From an uncultured Pseudoalteromonas sp. (GTDB lineage: Bacteria > Pseudomonadota > Gammaproteobacteria > Enterobacterales > Alteromonadaceae), in assembly GCA_947493455.1 (NCBI GenBank), contig CANLRB010000006.1:62001-126000 (forward strand): 64,000 bases of DNA. Direction: 5' to 3'. The position numbers and the translations under genes are program-made. The notes below the pieces were generated by a model, which did no database searches, had not been told where the DNA came from, and saw only the letters and a program-made list of their open reading frames with translations. Below are positions 1-8,878 of this stretch, one piece after another; position 1 is the stretch's first letter; the number at the start of each line of letters is the position of its first letter.

Positions 1-1
1 C

Positions 2-388
2 ACGTCAACGACCGATGATGAGCTCCATTTCCGACGTAAAAACGATCACACTTTATACCGCTATGCACAACAGGTCATCACCTTTAAAACATACAATCAA
101 GCAATGGGGTTCATTGAGCGCACGCCAACCGCGATTGGCTACGATTCATATGGCGCAATCAGCAAACTAATGGGGAATAAGAAGACGTCAAATATTAAAG
201 TAATTGCCTTAGACAACGAAAAACCATTTTCTGCCGGTAAATATAACGAACGTTATCCGATGCAGCGACCCCTTGTACTCATTTACGATAAATCAAGTAC
301 TCATCCACTAATAAATCAATTAGTCACATTTCTAAAAAATAATCAATCCAAGCAAATAATTACAGCTGCTGGATATTTTCCGATATAA
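2..388 (+). CDS. PstS-like phosphate ABC transporter substrate-binding protein, C-terminal part (partial)
   Basis: The reading frame is open from the left window edge, so only the last 128 residues are present. The ATG at 104 is internal, because the frame continues upstream of it. The segment resembles the C-terminal lobe of PstS-family periplasmic phosphate-binding proteins: a TPTAIGYDSYGAI stretch, then a YPMQRPLVL stretch like the YPLSRPLY of PstS, and an AGYFPI end like AGYVPL. Such proteins bind phosphate in the periplasm and may feed a PstCAB permease or act in sensing. No pst permease gene follows; the next gene is convergent and a terminator separates them. Family assignment is good. 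The exact ligand is inferred. Confidence 0.75.
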   Translation, partial: TSTTDDELHFRRKNDHTLYRYAQQVITFKTYNQAMGFIERTPTAIGYDSYGAISKLMGNKKTSNIKVIALDNEKPFSAGKYNERYPMQRPLVLIYDKSSTHPLINQLVTFLKNNQSKQIITAAGYFPI

Positions 389-389
389 A

Positions 390-417
390 AAAGCCGCGGC
401 AAGATGCACGCGGCTTT
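390..417. terminator. Bidirectional terminator between pstS-like gene and etfA
   Basis: A 9-bp perfect GC-rich stem (AAAGCCGCG / CGCGGCTTT) encloses a 10-nt loop and is flanked by A-rich sequence on the left. It lies 2 nt past the stop of the left gene and 22 nt past the stop of convergent etfA, so it can serve both. Confidence 0.75.
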
Positions 418-439
418 ACAACCAGAAAACAAATAGTTA

Positions 440-1366
440 TTAAAGTGCTGCTTCTAATTCAGGTAATACGTCAAACAAATCAGCGACCAGACCATAATCA
501 GCAACTTGGAATATTGCCGCATCGGGGTCTTTGTTTATTGCCACAATCACTTTCGAGTCTTTCATACCAGCTAAGTGCTGAATTGCACCACTAATACCAA
601 CAGCAATATAAAGATCTGGAGCAACGATTTTACCTGTTTGACCTACTTGCATGTCGTTTGGTACGAAGCCTGCATCAACCGCTGCTCGAGACGCACCAAT
701 TGCCGCGCCAAGTTTATCTGCGATACCGTTCAACAACGCGAAGTTGTCGCCATTTTGCATTCCACGTCCACCTGAAATAATAACCGGTGCAGCTGTGAGC
801 TCCGGGCGCTCACTTTCTGTAACTTCAGCCGATACAAAGTGGCTCACTGTATTATTCACGTTGTGCTCTAGCGAGCTAATCTCGCATGCGCTTTGCTCAC
901 CCGACGCGTCAAATGCACTCGAGCGAACCGTAATTAGTTTTAACTCTTCATTCGATTGAACCGTTGCTATCGCGTTTCCTGCGTATATAGGGCGTTTAAA
1001 TGTGTCAGCTGACACAACATCAATAATGTCAGATATTTGTGACTTATCCAAAAGCGCAGCAACGCGCGGCATAAAGTTTTTACCTGTCGTCGTTGCCGAC
1101 GCAAAAATATGTGAATAGTTGTTCGCGATCGAAAGAACAACGTCACTTAATGATTCAGCAAGATGCTGTTCACAGCCTTCATCAGTAAATGTTACGACTT
1201 TTGACACACCGTCGATTTGCGCTGCGCTTTGTGCGATTGGATCAACATTGGCGGCAGCAACAAGTACATGTATGTCATTGCCGACTTTAAGTGCTGCTGC
1301 GACTGCTTTTGCCGTGTCCGGCTTTAATACACCATTTTCATGTTCTGCAATTACTAATAAAGCCAT
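440..1366 (-). CDS. etfA: Electron transfer flavoprotein alpha subunit
   Basis: EtfA pairs with EtfB to carry FAD and AMP and shuttles electrons from acyl-CoA, branched-chain acyl-CoA and similar dehydrogenases to ETF:quinone oxidoreductase. The 308-residue length is normal for the family. The N-terminal alpha/beta domain spans roughly residues 1-190. The FAD-binding C-terminal domain holds SGGRGMQNG (198-206), the GQTGKIVAPDLYIAVGISGA stretch (242-261) and INKDPDAAIFQVADYG (277-292), which are family signatures. It lies 1 nt downstream of etfB and is surely cotranscribed with it. Palindromes upstream of etfB suggest LiuR-type control shared with the bkd operon. Confidence 0.97.
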   Translation of the reverse strand: MALLVIAEHENGVLKPDTAKAVAAALKVGNDIHVLVAAANVDPIAQSAAQIDGVSKVVTFTDEGCEQHLAESLSDVVLSIANNYSHIFASATTTGKNFMPRVAALLDKSQISDIIDVVSADTFKRPIYAGNAIATVQSNEELKLITVRSSAFDASGEQSACEISSLEHNVNNTVSHFVSAEVTESERPELTAAPVIISGGRGMQNGDNFALLNGIADKLGAAIGASRAAVDAGFVPNDMQVGQTGKIVAPDLYIAVGISGAIQHLAGMKDSKVIVAINKDPDAAIFQVADYGLVADLFDVLPELEAAL

Positions 1367-1367
1367 G

Positions 1368-2117
1368 TTAAATCACCTTCGCTTCTGTCTTTAATTTGGA
1401 TACTAATTCAGCAACATCTTCTACGATAACACCCGCTTCACGTTTGCTTGGCTCTTCTACTTTTAATAACGTAACACGCGGCGTTAGATCAACACCTAAC
1501 GAATCTGCTGAAATCGTTTCTAGGGGCTTGCGTTTCGCTTTCATAATATTAGGAAGCGTTGCATAACGTGGCTCGTTTAAACGTAAATCAGTCGTTACAA
1601 CCGCAGGTAACGCTAAACCAACTGTTTGCAAACCACCATCAACTTCTCGCGTTACAAGCACTTTGCCATCATTTAGTTCAACTTTAGATGCAAATGTGCC
1701 CTGCCCTTGACCTAATAATGCCGCGAGCATCTGACCGGTTTGATTATTGTCAGAGTCGATTGCTTGCTTTCCTAAAATAGTTAATTCAGGCTGCTCTTGC
1801 TCTACAAGTTTGGCAAGCAGTTTTGCAACATGAAGCGAATCAAGGTTTTGCGCTGCATCAATATGAATAGCGCGGTCTGCACCTAATGCAAGTGCCGTAC
1901 GAAGTTGCTCATGCACTGCCTTATCACCGATAGATACAACAACAACTTCAGTAGCATTGCCAGCCTCTTTTAAACGAATCGCTTCTTCTACAGCAATTTC
2001 GCAAAATGGGTTCATCGCCATTTTCGTGTTATTTAAATCGACATTTGTATTATCAGAGTTAACTCGTACTTTGACGTTATAATCAATAACACGTTTTACG
2101 GGAACTAAGATTTTCAT
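1368..2117 (-). CDS. etfB: Electron transfer flavoprotein beta subunit
   Basis: EtfB is the AMP-binding partner of EtfA and the surface that docks with acyl-CoA dehydrogenases. At 249 residues it is full length. It begins [19 protein letters not shown] and carries the ETF-beta signature around residues 175-197 ([20 protein letters not shown]). It is the first gene of an etfBA operon that diverges from the ETF:quinone oxidoreductase gene, so both halves of the electron relay share one 177-bp control region. That region contains two LiuR-like palindromes, one only 18 bp upstream of this start codon. Confidence 0.97.
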   Translation of the reverse strand: MKILVPVKRVIDYNVKVRVNSDNTNVDLNNTKMAMNPFCEIAVEEAIRLKEAGNATEVVVVSIGDKAVHEQLRTALALGADRAIHIDAAQNLDSLHVAKLLAKLVEQEQPELTILGKQAIDSDNNQTGQMLAALLGQGQGTFASKVELNDGKVLVTREVDGGLQTVGLALPAVVTTDLRLNEPRYATLPNIMKAKRKPLETISADSLGVDLTPRVTLLKVEEPSKREAGVIVEDVAELVSKLKTEAKVI

Positions 2118-2134
2118 GCTTTCTCCGCCTAAGC

Positions 2135-2148
2135 TTACGCATACGTAA
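2135..2148. promoter_or_regulatory. LiuR-like palindrome, etfB-proximal
   Basis: TTACGCATACGTAA is palindromic apart from one mismatched pair and resembles the core of the perfect site upstream of bkdA1 (15796-15811). It sits 18 bp before the etfB start codon, a position fit for repression of etfBA. The regulator name is inferred from motif resemblance; no regulator gene is in the window. Confidence 0.5.
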
Positions 2149-2196
2149 ACCTAATTTGTTTTGTTTATACTAAATATGCAAACAAGGCTACTTCCT

Positions 2197-2214
2197 GTTG
2201 ACGTAAACGTCAAC
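2197..2214. promoter_or_regulatory. LiuR-like operator between etfB and ETF-QO
   Basis: GTTGACGTAAACGTCAAC is an 18-bp palindrome with a single central mismatch. It lies midway in the divergent region and could control both etfBA and the ETF:quinone oxidoreductase gene. MerR-family LiuR sites known from gammaproteobacterial branched-chain amino acid and fatty acid regulons have this ACGT..ACGT spacing. Confidence 0.6.
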
Positions 2215-2294
2215 CTAAAATATCCTTAACCTATATTTAAAATTAAATTTACGCTTCGTTTAATTTAATAACCGTCACATTATTAGGGGTATTT

Positions 2295-3941
2295 ATGGTT
2301 GAAAGAGAAACCATGGAGTTTGATGTTGTTGTTGTTGGCGCGGGTCCTGCTGGCTTGTCAACCGCAATTAAACTCGCTCAACAAGCACAACAAAAAGAAC
2401 AAGAATTAATGATTTGTGTAGTTGAAAAAGGTTCAGAGGTCGGCGCTCACATTTTATCTGGTGCGGTCTTCGAAACAAGAGCATTGAATGAGTTGTTACC
2501 CAATTGGAAGGACTTAAACGCCCCAATTAAAACGCAAGTAAAGCAAGATGATATTTATTGGTTTGGTGACGAAAATAGCGCCAGTAAACTACCGGGCTGG
2601 AGTGTACCGAATACATTTCATAATGATGGCAACTATATTGTGTCTATGGGCAATGTGTGTCGCTGGTTAGCGGAACAAGCTGAATCACTTGGTATTGAAG
2701 TATTTCCAGGATTTAGTGCACATTCACTGATTATTGAAGACGATGTCGTAAAGGGCATTATCACTGGCGACATGGGCGTTTCTGAAGATGGCCAAGAAAA
2801 AGCGGGATTCATGCCAGGCATGGAACTTCGTGCTAAATATACTGTCTTTGCAGAGGGCTGTAGAGGGCATTTAGGTAAAGAGCTCATTGCTAAGTTTTCA
2901 CTTGATGATGACTGTGAACCCCAACATTACGCGATTGGTTTTAAAGAAATTTGGCAACTACCAGCCGATAAACATCAAGCAGGTCTCGTTGTTCACGGCG
3001 CTGGTTGGCCATTAGATAAAGCAACGGGCGGCGGCGCGTTTATGTATCATGGCGACGATAATCAAGTCGTTGTTGGTCTGATAGTTGACCTTAATTACAG
3101 TAACCCGCATTTATCGCCGTTTGACGAATTTCAACGTATGAAACATCACCCGGTATTTAAACAAACGTTAGAGCAAGGTGAGCGAATTGCATACGGAGCG
3201 CGCGCGATTGCCAAAGGTGGTCTGCACTCGTTACCAAAAATGCAATTCCCAGGTGGCGTATTAGTAGGTTGTAATGCAGGTACACTTAATTTTGCAAAAA
3301 TTAAAGGTAATCACTGTGCAATGAAATCAGGCATGCTCGCAGCCGAGGCAATTTTTGACGCATTGGAGCAAGGCCATCAACATACCGAGCTGACGAGTTA
3401 CCAAGAAAGATTCGAACAATCTTGGTTATACAAAGAACTCGACGCAAGCAAAAACTTTGGCCCCGTGATGCATAAATTTGGCAAATTTGTTGGTGGCGCA
3501 TACAACACCATAGATCAGAATATCTTCGGTGGAAAATTGCCATTTGAGTTTAGTGATAATACACCAGATCATGATAGTTTGTTACCGGCGTCAATGGCAG
3601 CAAAAATTGACTATCCAAAACCCGATGGAAAAATTAGTTTCGACAAACTGAGCTCGGTGTTTTTATCAAATACCAATCACGAAGAAGATCAACCCTGCCA
3701 TTTACAACTTGCTGATGTGCAAATTCCAATCAATGTAAACTTGGCTAACTTTGATGAACCCGCTCAGCGTTATTGCCCAGCGGGCGTATATGAAATCGTC
3801 GAGCAAGAAGGCAAACCAGCACTTGCGATAAATAGTCAAAACTGCATCCACTGTAAAACCTGCGATATAAAAGACCCTAGTCAGAATATTCGCTGGGTGA
3901 CACCAGAAGGTGCTGGCGGCCCAAATTATCCTAATATGTAA
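2295..3941 (+). CDS. Electron transfer flavoprotein:ubiquinone oxidoreductase
   Basis: This inner-membrane-associated flavoprotein takes electrons from reduced ETF and passes them to ubiquinone. The 548-residue protein starts with a GxGxxG dinucleotide fold (VVVVGAGPAGLSTA, near residues 13-26) for FAD. It ends with the ETF-QO ferredoxin-like domain: RYCPAGVYEI, then NCIHCKTCDIKDPSQNI for the 4Fe-4S cluster, and the typical GAGGPNYPNM end. AGGGG at 2285-2289 sits 5 nt before the ATG at 2295 and supports that start; a second ATG at 2313 is possible. It diverges from etfBA and completes the electron relay. Confidence 0.97.
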   Translation: MVERETMEFDVVVVGAGPAGLSTAIKLAQQAQQKEQELMICVVEKGSEVGAHILSGAVFETRALNELLPNWKDLNAPIKTQVKQDDIYWFGDENSASKLPGWSVPNTFHNDGNYIVSMGNVCRWLAEQAESLGIEVFPGFSAHSLIIEDDVVKGIITGDMGVSEDGQEKAGFMPGMELRAKYTVFAEGCRGHLGKELIAKFSLDDDCEPQHYAIGFKEIWQLPADKHQAGLVVHGAGWPLDKATGGGAFMYHGDDNQVVVGLIVDLNYSNPHLSPFDEFQRMKHHPVFKQTLEQGERIAYGARAIAKGGLHSLPKMQFPGGVLVGCNAGTLNFAKIKGNHCAMKSGMLAAEAIFDALEQGHQHTELTSYQERFEQSWLYKELDASKNFGPVMHKFGKFVGGAYNTIDQNIFGGKLPFEFSDNTPDHDSLLPASMAAKIDYPKPDGKISFDKLSSVFLSNTNHEEDQPCHLQLADVQIPINVNLANFDEPAQRYCPAGVYEIVEQEGKPALAINSQNCIHCKTCDIKDPSQNIRWVTPEGAGGPNYPNM

Positions 3942-3952
3942 ACCCACGTTGC

Positions 3953-3976
3953 AAAGGGCACTCAGTGCCCTTTTTT
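3953..3976 (+). terminator. Terminator after ETF-QO gene
   Basis: A 9-bp stem, AAAGGGCAC / GTGCCCTTT, with a 3-nt loop is followed by a run of T. It begins 12 nt after the stop codon. Confidence 0.8.
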
Positions 3977-4059
3977 ATTACCTGATTTTTGTTTGCTTAC
4001 TTGAAAAATTGGCAATTTGTTCAATACTTTAAACACAGTTTTAAAATAAGAACACGCTT

Positions 4060-4530
4060 ATGCAACGAGAGTCCGTGGTTTTTCGCTTTTTAGCCGAGCC
4101 AACCGATGTTAATTTTGGTGGCAAAGTTCACGGCGGTATGGTCATGAAATGGATTGACCAAGCGGGATACGCCTGTGCCGCTGGTTGGAGTGGTCATTAT
4201 TGCGTCACCGTATCGGTTGCTGCAATTAAATTTCATCGTCCAATTCTAGTCGGTCAATTAGTCGAAGTTGAAGCAGCTATTGCCAATACAGGGCGAACAA
4301 GTATGCAAATCTTTATCATAGTACGCTGTGGTGATCCGAAAAGTAACCAAATGGTAGAGTCAAACCATTGTGTTATTAATTTTGTTGCGACAGATGAAGC
4401 TGGCTACCCAGTTCCGGTACCGCAATACACTGCACAAAGTGAATCACAATTACGTATTCAAAAGTACGCTAAAAAAATGAAGGAACTCTCAATTCAAGCA
4501 GAAGACTTATTCGAACAAGAAATGAAGTAA
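4060..4530 (+). CDS. Acyl-CoA thioesterase, hotdog fold (YciA/BACH type)
   Basis: The predicted activity is hydrolysis of acyl-CoA thioesters to free acid and CoA. The 156-residue protein is one hotdog domain with NFGGKVHGGMVMKWIDQAGY at about residues 17-36, in which the Asp of KWIDQAG is the expected catalytic residue, followed by VSVAAIKFHRPI. The C-terminal 30 residues form a charged helix. Its position after the ETF-QO gene suits a housekeeping role in acyl-CoA turnover, but a terminator separates the two. No strong Shine-Dalgarno is seen. Chain-length preference cannot be read from the sequence. Confidence 0.85.
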   Translation: MQRESVVFRFLAEPTDVNFGGKVHGGMVMKWIDQAGYACAAGWSGHYCVTVSVAAIKFHRPILVGQLVEVEAAIANTGRTSMQIFIIVRCGDPKSNQMVESNHCVINFVATDEAGYPVPVPQYTAQSESQLRIQKYAKKMKELSIQAEDLFEQEMK

Positions 4531-4600
4531 GTTTAAAGATAGCGCTTGGTAATTGGCTATGGCATCATTGTGCGACATTTTATGTCAATAGAGTTATGCA

Positions 4601-5320
4601 ATGCATTCAGCGATTGAGCCCATCGCACTAATAGAGTCTCCTTATAAACAAAAATTCGCGATACCAAGGCAACCAAGACTAATTGAAGAAGCAACAGCGC
4701 GGTGTGTTTTTTTACCGAACTTTAATCGTGAAGAGTTTGTCCGTGGTCTCGAAGAGTTCAGCCATATTTGGCTTATTTTTCAGTTCCATGAAACTATTGA
4801 CAAAGGTTGGTCGCCATTAGTAAGACCTCCTCGACTTGGCGGTAATGAAAAAAAAGGTGTTTTCGCCACTCGCGCAACCCATAGACCCAATGGTCTAGGT
4901 ATGAGCGCTGTCAAACTCGACAAAGTTAACTATGAACGCGGTCAATTATGGCTCGACTTAACGGGGATCGATTTGCTTGATGGCACACCGATAATCGATA
5001 TTAAACCGTATTTACCCTACTCAGATAGTTTGCCAAATGCCACTGCGGGTTTTGCCGATACTCGCCCCGAAACCGAGCTCGAAGTTAGTTTTTCACAAAG
5101 TGCATTGACGCAATGTAATCATTATCAAAACACATACCCTAACCTTCAGCAATTTATTGTTAATGTACTAAAACAAGATCCAAGACCCGCTTATAAAAAA
5201 AATCGAAGTGGGGTTCAAGACTACGCGATGACATTGTACGATCTTAATATCCGATGGCAGGTCATTGGTCGTGAAAATAAAGTGACTGAAATTAGTGCAA
5301 TTGATTCAGATACCCTTTAG
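4601..5320 (+). CDS. trmO: tRNA (adenine(37)-N6)-methyltransferase TrmO
   Basis: TrmO (YaeB/TsaA) uses S-adenosylmethionine to N6-methylate threonylcarbamoyl-A37 in tRNAs that read ACY codons. The 239-residue length matches the family. The N-terminal beta-barrel begins IEPIALIESPYKQKFAIPRQ, and the core contains EEFSHIWLIFQFHE (about 51-64) and the substrate/SAM signature FATRATHRPNGLGMSAVKLD (about 87-106). The C-terminal extension contains DPRPAYKK, seen in enterobacterial TrmO. It lies 62 nt before proS, as in the yaeB-proS arrangement of enterobacteria, and the two may be cotranscribed. Confidence 0.93.
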   Translation: MHSAIEPIALIESPYKQKFAIPRQPRLIEEATARCVFLPNFNREEFVRGLEEFSHIWLIFQFHETIDKGWSPLVRPPRLGGNEKKGVFATRATHRPNGLGMSAVKLDKVNYERGQLWLDLTGIDLLDGTPIIDIKPYLPYSDSLPNATAGFADTRPETELEVSFSQSALTQCNHYQNTYPNLQQFIVNVLKQDPRPAYKKNRSGVQDYAMTLYDLNIRWQVIGRENKVTEISAIDSDTL

Positions 5321-5382
5321 AAATTTACAATGCGTGATAAACTATGGCGCAATTGGGTATATAACAAATAATCGGAAAGATA

Positions 5383-7104
5383 ATGCGTACTAGCGAATAT
5401 ATTTTAGCAACGCTAAAAGAAACTCCTTCAGATGCTGAAATTATCAGTCATCAACTCATGCTGCGTGCCGGCATGATCCGTAAACTAGCTTCAGGGCTAT
5501 ACACTTGGTTACCAAATGGTCTTAAAGTACTTCGCAAAGTTGAGTCTATTGTTCGCGAAGAAATGAATAAAGCAGGTGCCATCGAAATGTTGATGCCGAT
5601 TATTCAACCCGCCGACTTATGGCAAGAATCAGGCCGTTGGGAACAATTTGGACCTGAATTATTACGTATCAATGACCGTCACAATCGACCGTTTGCATTA
5701 GGTCCAACTCATGAAGAAGTGATTACTGAGTTTGTACGTAAAGAAATTAATAGCTACAAACAGCTTCCATTAAATCTTTACCAAATTCAAACCAAAGTAC
5801 GTGACGAAGTACGTCCTCGTTTCGGTGTAATGCGCGCGCGCGAGTTTACTATGAAAGATGCGTATTCATTCCATTTGTCAGAAGAATGTTTAGACAATAC
5901 GTATAAAAAGATGCACCAAGCATACTGTAATGTATTCGAGCGACTTGGTCTTGATTACCGCCCAGTAATCGCCGATACAGGTTCAATTGGTGGCAGTGTA
6001 TCACACGAGTTCCATGTTCTTGCAGAATCAGGCGAAGATGCAATCGCATTTAGTTCTGGCTCAGACTATGCAGCAAATATCGAAAAAGCGGAAGCGGTTG
6101 CGCCTTCAATTGAGCGCCCAGCGCCGTCAAAAGAGTTAAATACATTCGATACACCTGACGCAAAAACAATTGACGACTTAAAAACTAAACATGGCGTCAA
6201 AGCGCATCGCAGCGTCAAAACGCTCATCGCATACGGCGCGCCGGATGAAAATGAAAAACGTGGACTCGTTGCACTTATTGTGCGCGGAGATCACGAGCTT
6301 AATGAATTAAAAGCTGAAAAACTAGACTTGCTTGATTCGCCGCTTGAATTTGCATCAGAAGACGATATTGTTAAAGCGATTGGCGCAAAACCTGGTTCAC
6401 TAGGTCCGGTCGGGCTTGATATTCCAGTTATTGTTGATCACTCAGCATCAGTAATGGCAGATTTTGTTGCGGGTGCCAACAAAGATGGCGTGCACTACAG
6501 TGGTATTAATTTTGGCCGCGATGTTACCGAATTTACAACTGCAGATATTCGAAATGTTGTTGAAGGTGATCCTAGCCCGTGTGGAAACGGTACATTAAGT
6601 ATTAAACGCGGTATCGAAGTTGGTCATATTTTCCAATTAGGCACGAAATATTCTGAAGCGATGAATGCAGGTGTGCTTGCTGAAACAGGTAAAAACCAAA
6701 TCATGACCATGGGTTGTTACGGTATCGGTGTGTCACGTATTGTTGCTGCTGCGATCGAACAAAACCATGATAAATTTGGTATTAAATGGCCAACGGCGCT
6801 TGCGCCATTTGAGCTCGCAATTGTACCTATGAACATGCATAAGTCGCATCGTATCCCTGAAATTGCAGAGCGTATTTATAGTGAGCTTCAAGCTGCAGGA
6901 ATCGACGTACTATTTGATGATCGTAAAGAGCGCCCTGGCGTTATGTTTAACGATATGGAGCTCGTTGGTATTCCTCATACACTTGTTATTGGCGAACGCA
7001 ACTTAGATAACAATCAAGTTGAATACAAAAACCGCATCACAGGTGACAAAGAGCTGATTGACCTCGATGAAGTTGTCGCGCTTTTAAAGCAAAAAGTTAA
7101 GTAG
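5383..7104 (+). CDS. proS: Prolyl-tRNA synthetase
   Basis: ProS charges tRNA-Pro and edits misacylated Ala. The 573-residue protein is the long bacterial type. The class II core begins [19 protein letters not shown]; the [16 protein letters not shown] stretch (about 105-120) and [20 protein letters not shown] (about 144-163) are motif 2 region hallmarks. A YbaK-like editing insertion covers about residues 225-400, with KTLIAYG and the [17 protein letters not shown] segment. Motif 3 ([18 protein letters not shown]) follows, then the HGTP anticodon-binding domain. The start is preceded by a short GGAAAG Shine-Dalgarno (5373-5378). Confidence 0.98.
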   Translation: MRTSEYILATLKETPSDAEIISHQLMLRAGMIRKLASGLYTWLPNGLKVLRKVESIVREEMNKAGAIEMLMPIIQPADLWQESGRWEQFGPELLRINDRHNRPFALGPTHEEVITEFVRKEINSYKQLPLNLYQIQTKVRDEVRPRFGVMRAREFTMKDAYSFHLSEECLDNTYKKMHQAYCNVFERLGLDYRPVIADTGSIGGSVSHEFHVLAESGEDAIAFSSGSDYAANIEKAEAVAPSIERPAPSKELNTFDTPDAKTIDDLKTKHGVKAHRSVKTLIAYGAPDENEKRGLVALIVRGDHELNELKAEKLDLLDSPLEFASEDDIVKAIGAKPGSLGPVGLDIPVIVDHSASVMADFVAGANKDGVHYSGINFGRDVTEFTTADIRNVVEGDPSPCGNGTLSIKRGIEVGHIFQLGTKYSEAMNAGVLAETGKNQIMTMGCYGIGVSRIVAAAIEQNHDKFGIKWPTALAPFELAIVPMNMHKSHRIPEIAERIYSELQAAGIDVLFDDRKERPGVMFNDMELVGIPHTLVIGERNLDNNQVEYKNRITGDKELIDLDEVVALLKQKVK

Positions 7105-7120
7105 TCCAATTATCGATAAT

Positions 7121-7147
7121 AAAAAACCGCGGAAATCGCGGTTTTTT
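7121..7147. terminator. Bidirectional terminator between proS and the lipoprotein gene
   Basis: The stem AAAAAACCGCG / CGCGGTTTTTT has a 5-nt loop, begins 17 nt after the proS stop, and ends in a T run on both strands. It lies between convergent genes. Confidence 0.85.
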
Positions 7148-7188
7148 TGTCGCTAAAATTCAACAATGTAACTAGGTAACTTGTTGTG

Positions 7189-7608
7189 TTAGAACACACG
7201 CGGATTTTTCATAAAAAACGCTGTTAGATTCCCCTTCTCTTCTACTTTCAAAACCGCGATGTATTTTGTCAGCGCCTCAATTGGTTTGGGCAGTTCGATA
7301 ATAATCTCATGCTCATACTTGTTGCCATTTCGACTTTGCCACTTTACACGCAGTAACCCGCCACGATATTGAGCAACCGGAAAGCCCGTACCACAATGAT
7401 TTTTAACGTCGATTAGGTTACACGTAACCATTTTTCCGGTTTTTATTGCAGTGACCGTAACGTTAGTAACAACGTCACTAGAATTATTATAAAACGCCAA
7501 ACCTGAAACGTTTAACTGCGCTTCATTTGACCGTTGCTTGGTCACGCTGCAAGCGCAGATGAAACAGCATACGAATAAAACAACAATAGATTTTTTCATA
7601 AGGTTCAT
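7189..7608 (-). CDS. Hypothetical small lipoprotein
   Basis: I do not recognise the family. The 139-residue product has a positively charged start (MNLMKKS), a hydrophobic segment and a lipobox-like FICAC ending at about residue 20, so it is probably lipidated and membrane anchored. The mature part looks like one beta-rich domain and contains two cysteines (in VTCNLIDVKNHCGTG, about 77-91) that could form a disulfide. On the minus strand AAAGGA lies upstream of the first ATG and supports the 7608 start over the ATG three codons in. It stands alone, between a terminator shared with proS and the terminator of the natAB operon. Confidence 0.7.
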   Translation of the reverse strand: MNLMKKSIVVLFVCCFICACSVTKQRSNEAQLNVSGLAFYNNSSDVVTNVTVTAIKTGKMVTCNLIDVKNHCGTGFPVAQYRGGLLRVKWQSRNGNKYEHEIIIELPKPIEALTKYIAVLKVEEKGNLTAFFMKNPRVF

Positions 7609-7634
7609 TTTCGTAAAGGTCCTTTACACCATAA

Positions 7635-7656
7635 AAAAGGCCCATAAAATGGGCCT
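7635..7656 (-). terminator. Terminator of the DUF3025-natA-natB operon
   Basis: Read on the minus strand, AAGGCCCA / TGGGCCTT with a 5-nt loop is followed by a run of six T. It starts about 20 nt after the natB stop codon. Confidence 0.8.
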
Positions 7657-7675
7657 TCCGAATCGAATTTCGATA

Positions 7676-8878
7676 TTATCTAAATAGTACCGATTCCTTT
7701 TTAAACCAATAAACACAGTATCCCATAAGCACACCGGCAACAACAACGGTTGCAGCAAAAATCATCCCAACCATTGCATAATCGACGGTTCCTTTAATAA
7801 TTTCTTTAATAGCCAATGCAACATTGGTCACTGGAATAACCGCAGTTTTAAAAGTGAGTTCCATATTTGGCATCATAGCGACCACAAGCGGCATGAATGC
7901 TAACATCGACAGCGGACCCATATAGTTTTGCGCTTCCTTAAATGTACGAGCGTAAATCGAAATTGCCAACACAAGTGACGAAAATATTGCAGCCAGAGGA
8001 ATAAGTAATAACAATATAAGTGCAAGGTCAAACACCCCCATGGTACCAAGCGCATCACTTATTTTTTCAAGGGCGATAAAGTTACCAACTACGGAAATCC
8101 ATAGCCCCATACTAACAACCGTTATTGCGGCGGTCGCCAAGGAGGTGGTGAGCACAGTTAAAAATTTGCCAAGCACAAGCTCTGTTCGTGTAACCGGTGT
8201 CAGTAATAGCGTTTCTAACGTGCCCCGCTCTTTTTCACCTGCGCCCAAATCAATTGCAGGGTAACTCGCACCTGCTAACACCAATGGAATTAACAAATAC
8301 GGAATTAGCGCACCGAGTTTCTCACCAATGTTTTCACGCTTATCAGCTGTATCCACTTTAACCACTTTAATCGGATTGAGTAATGCGACTTGCGCTTCTT
8401 TTGTCACTCCAAGTGCTGTAAACCTTTCGCTTTGCAACTCTTTAGAAAACTTCAACGCCGCATCATTAATGCGCTTAAAAATAAAACTAATTGACTGCGA
8501 ATCATTAAAAACGACTTTCCATTCGCTTTGTTGTTCATTGTCGAGTGTCTCTCTTGCATCACTCGGCAATACGATGCCAACATCGATTTCGCCTGCTTTA
8601 ACAGCTTCACTCATCTCTTCAACCGTATTATAGGTCTTCTCGGATTTTTTGAAACTTTTATGATAAAACAGCTCATCGGCGAAGCTCTGTGCGTAGGATT
8701 CATTTGCAACCGCGTAAACGTGTACTTTTTGTTCAGCGTCAAGAGTTGCTTGACTCATTAAAAAGCCCATCAAGCCAAAAAGAATCGGAAAAATAGCAAC
8801 AGGTAGGGCGACAACAAAAATAAGGGTTTTTCTATCGCGCAGAAGTTCTCTTAACTCTTTTAAATATACCTCAAACAT
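7676..8878 (-). CDS. natB: ABC transporter permease, NatB-like (ABC-2 type)
   Basis: This is the membrane subunit of an ABC-2 exporter with the NatB architecture of sodium efflux or related ABC exporters. The 400-residue protein has an N-terminal membrane helix (about 20-41), a periplasmic domain of about 130 residues, then five or six helices from about residue 185 onward. The GAGEKERGTLETLLLTPVTR motif (about 211-230) is diagnostic of the NatB/ABC2_membrane_3 family. It overlaps the end of natA by 8 nt and ends the operon. The substrate cannot be decided from sequence; Na+ is only the founding example. Confidence 0.88.
   Translation of the reverse strand: MFEVYLKELRELLRDRKTLIFVVALPVAIFPILFGLMGFLMSQATLDAEQKVHVYAVANESYAQSFADELFYHKSFKKSEKTYNTVEEMSEAVKAGEIDVGIVLPSDARETLDNEQQSEWKVVFNDSQSISFIFKRINDAALKFSKELQSERFTALGVTKEAQVALLNPIKVVKVDTADKRENIGEKLGALIPYLLIPLVLAGASYPAIDLGAGEKERGTLETLLLTPVTRTELVLGKFLTVLTTSLATAAITVVSMGLWISVVGNFIALEKISDALGTMGVFDLALILLLLIPLAAIFSSLVLAISIYARTFKEAQNYMGPLSMLAFMPLVVAMMPNMELTFKTAVIPVTNVALAIKEIIKGTVDYAMVGMIFAATVVVAGVLMGYCVYWFKKESVLFR

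Noticed and set aside
651-959. Open frame antisense to etfA.
   Set aside because: It is fully inside a strongly conserved gene on the other strand and has no family features.
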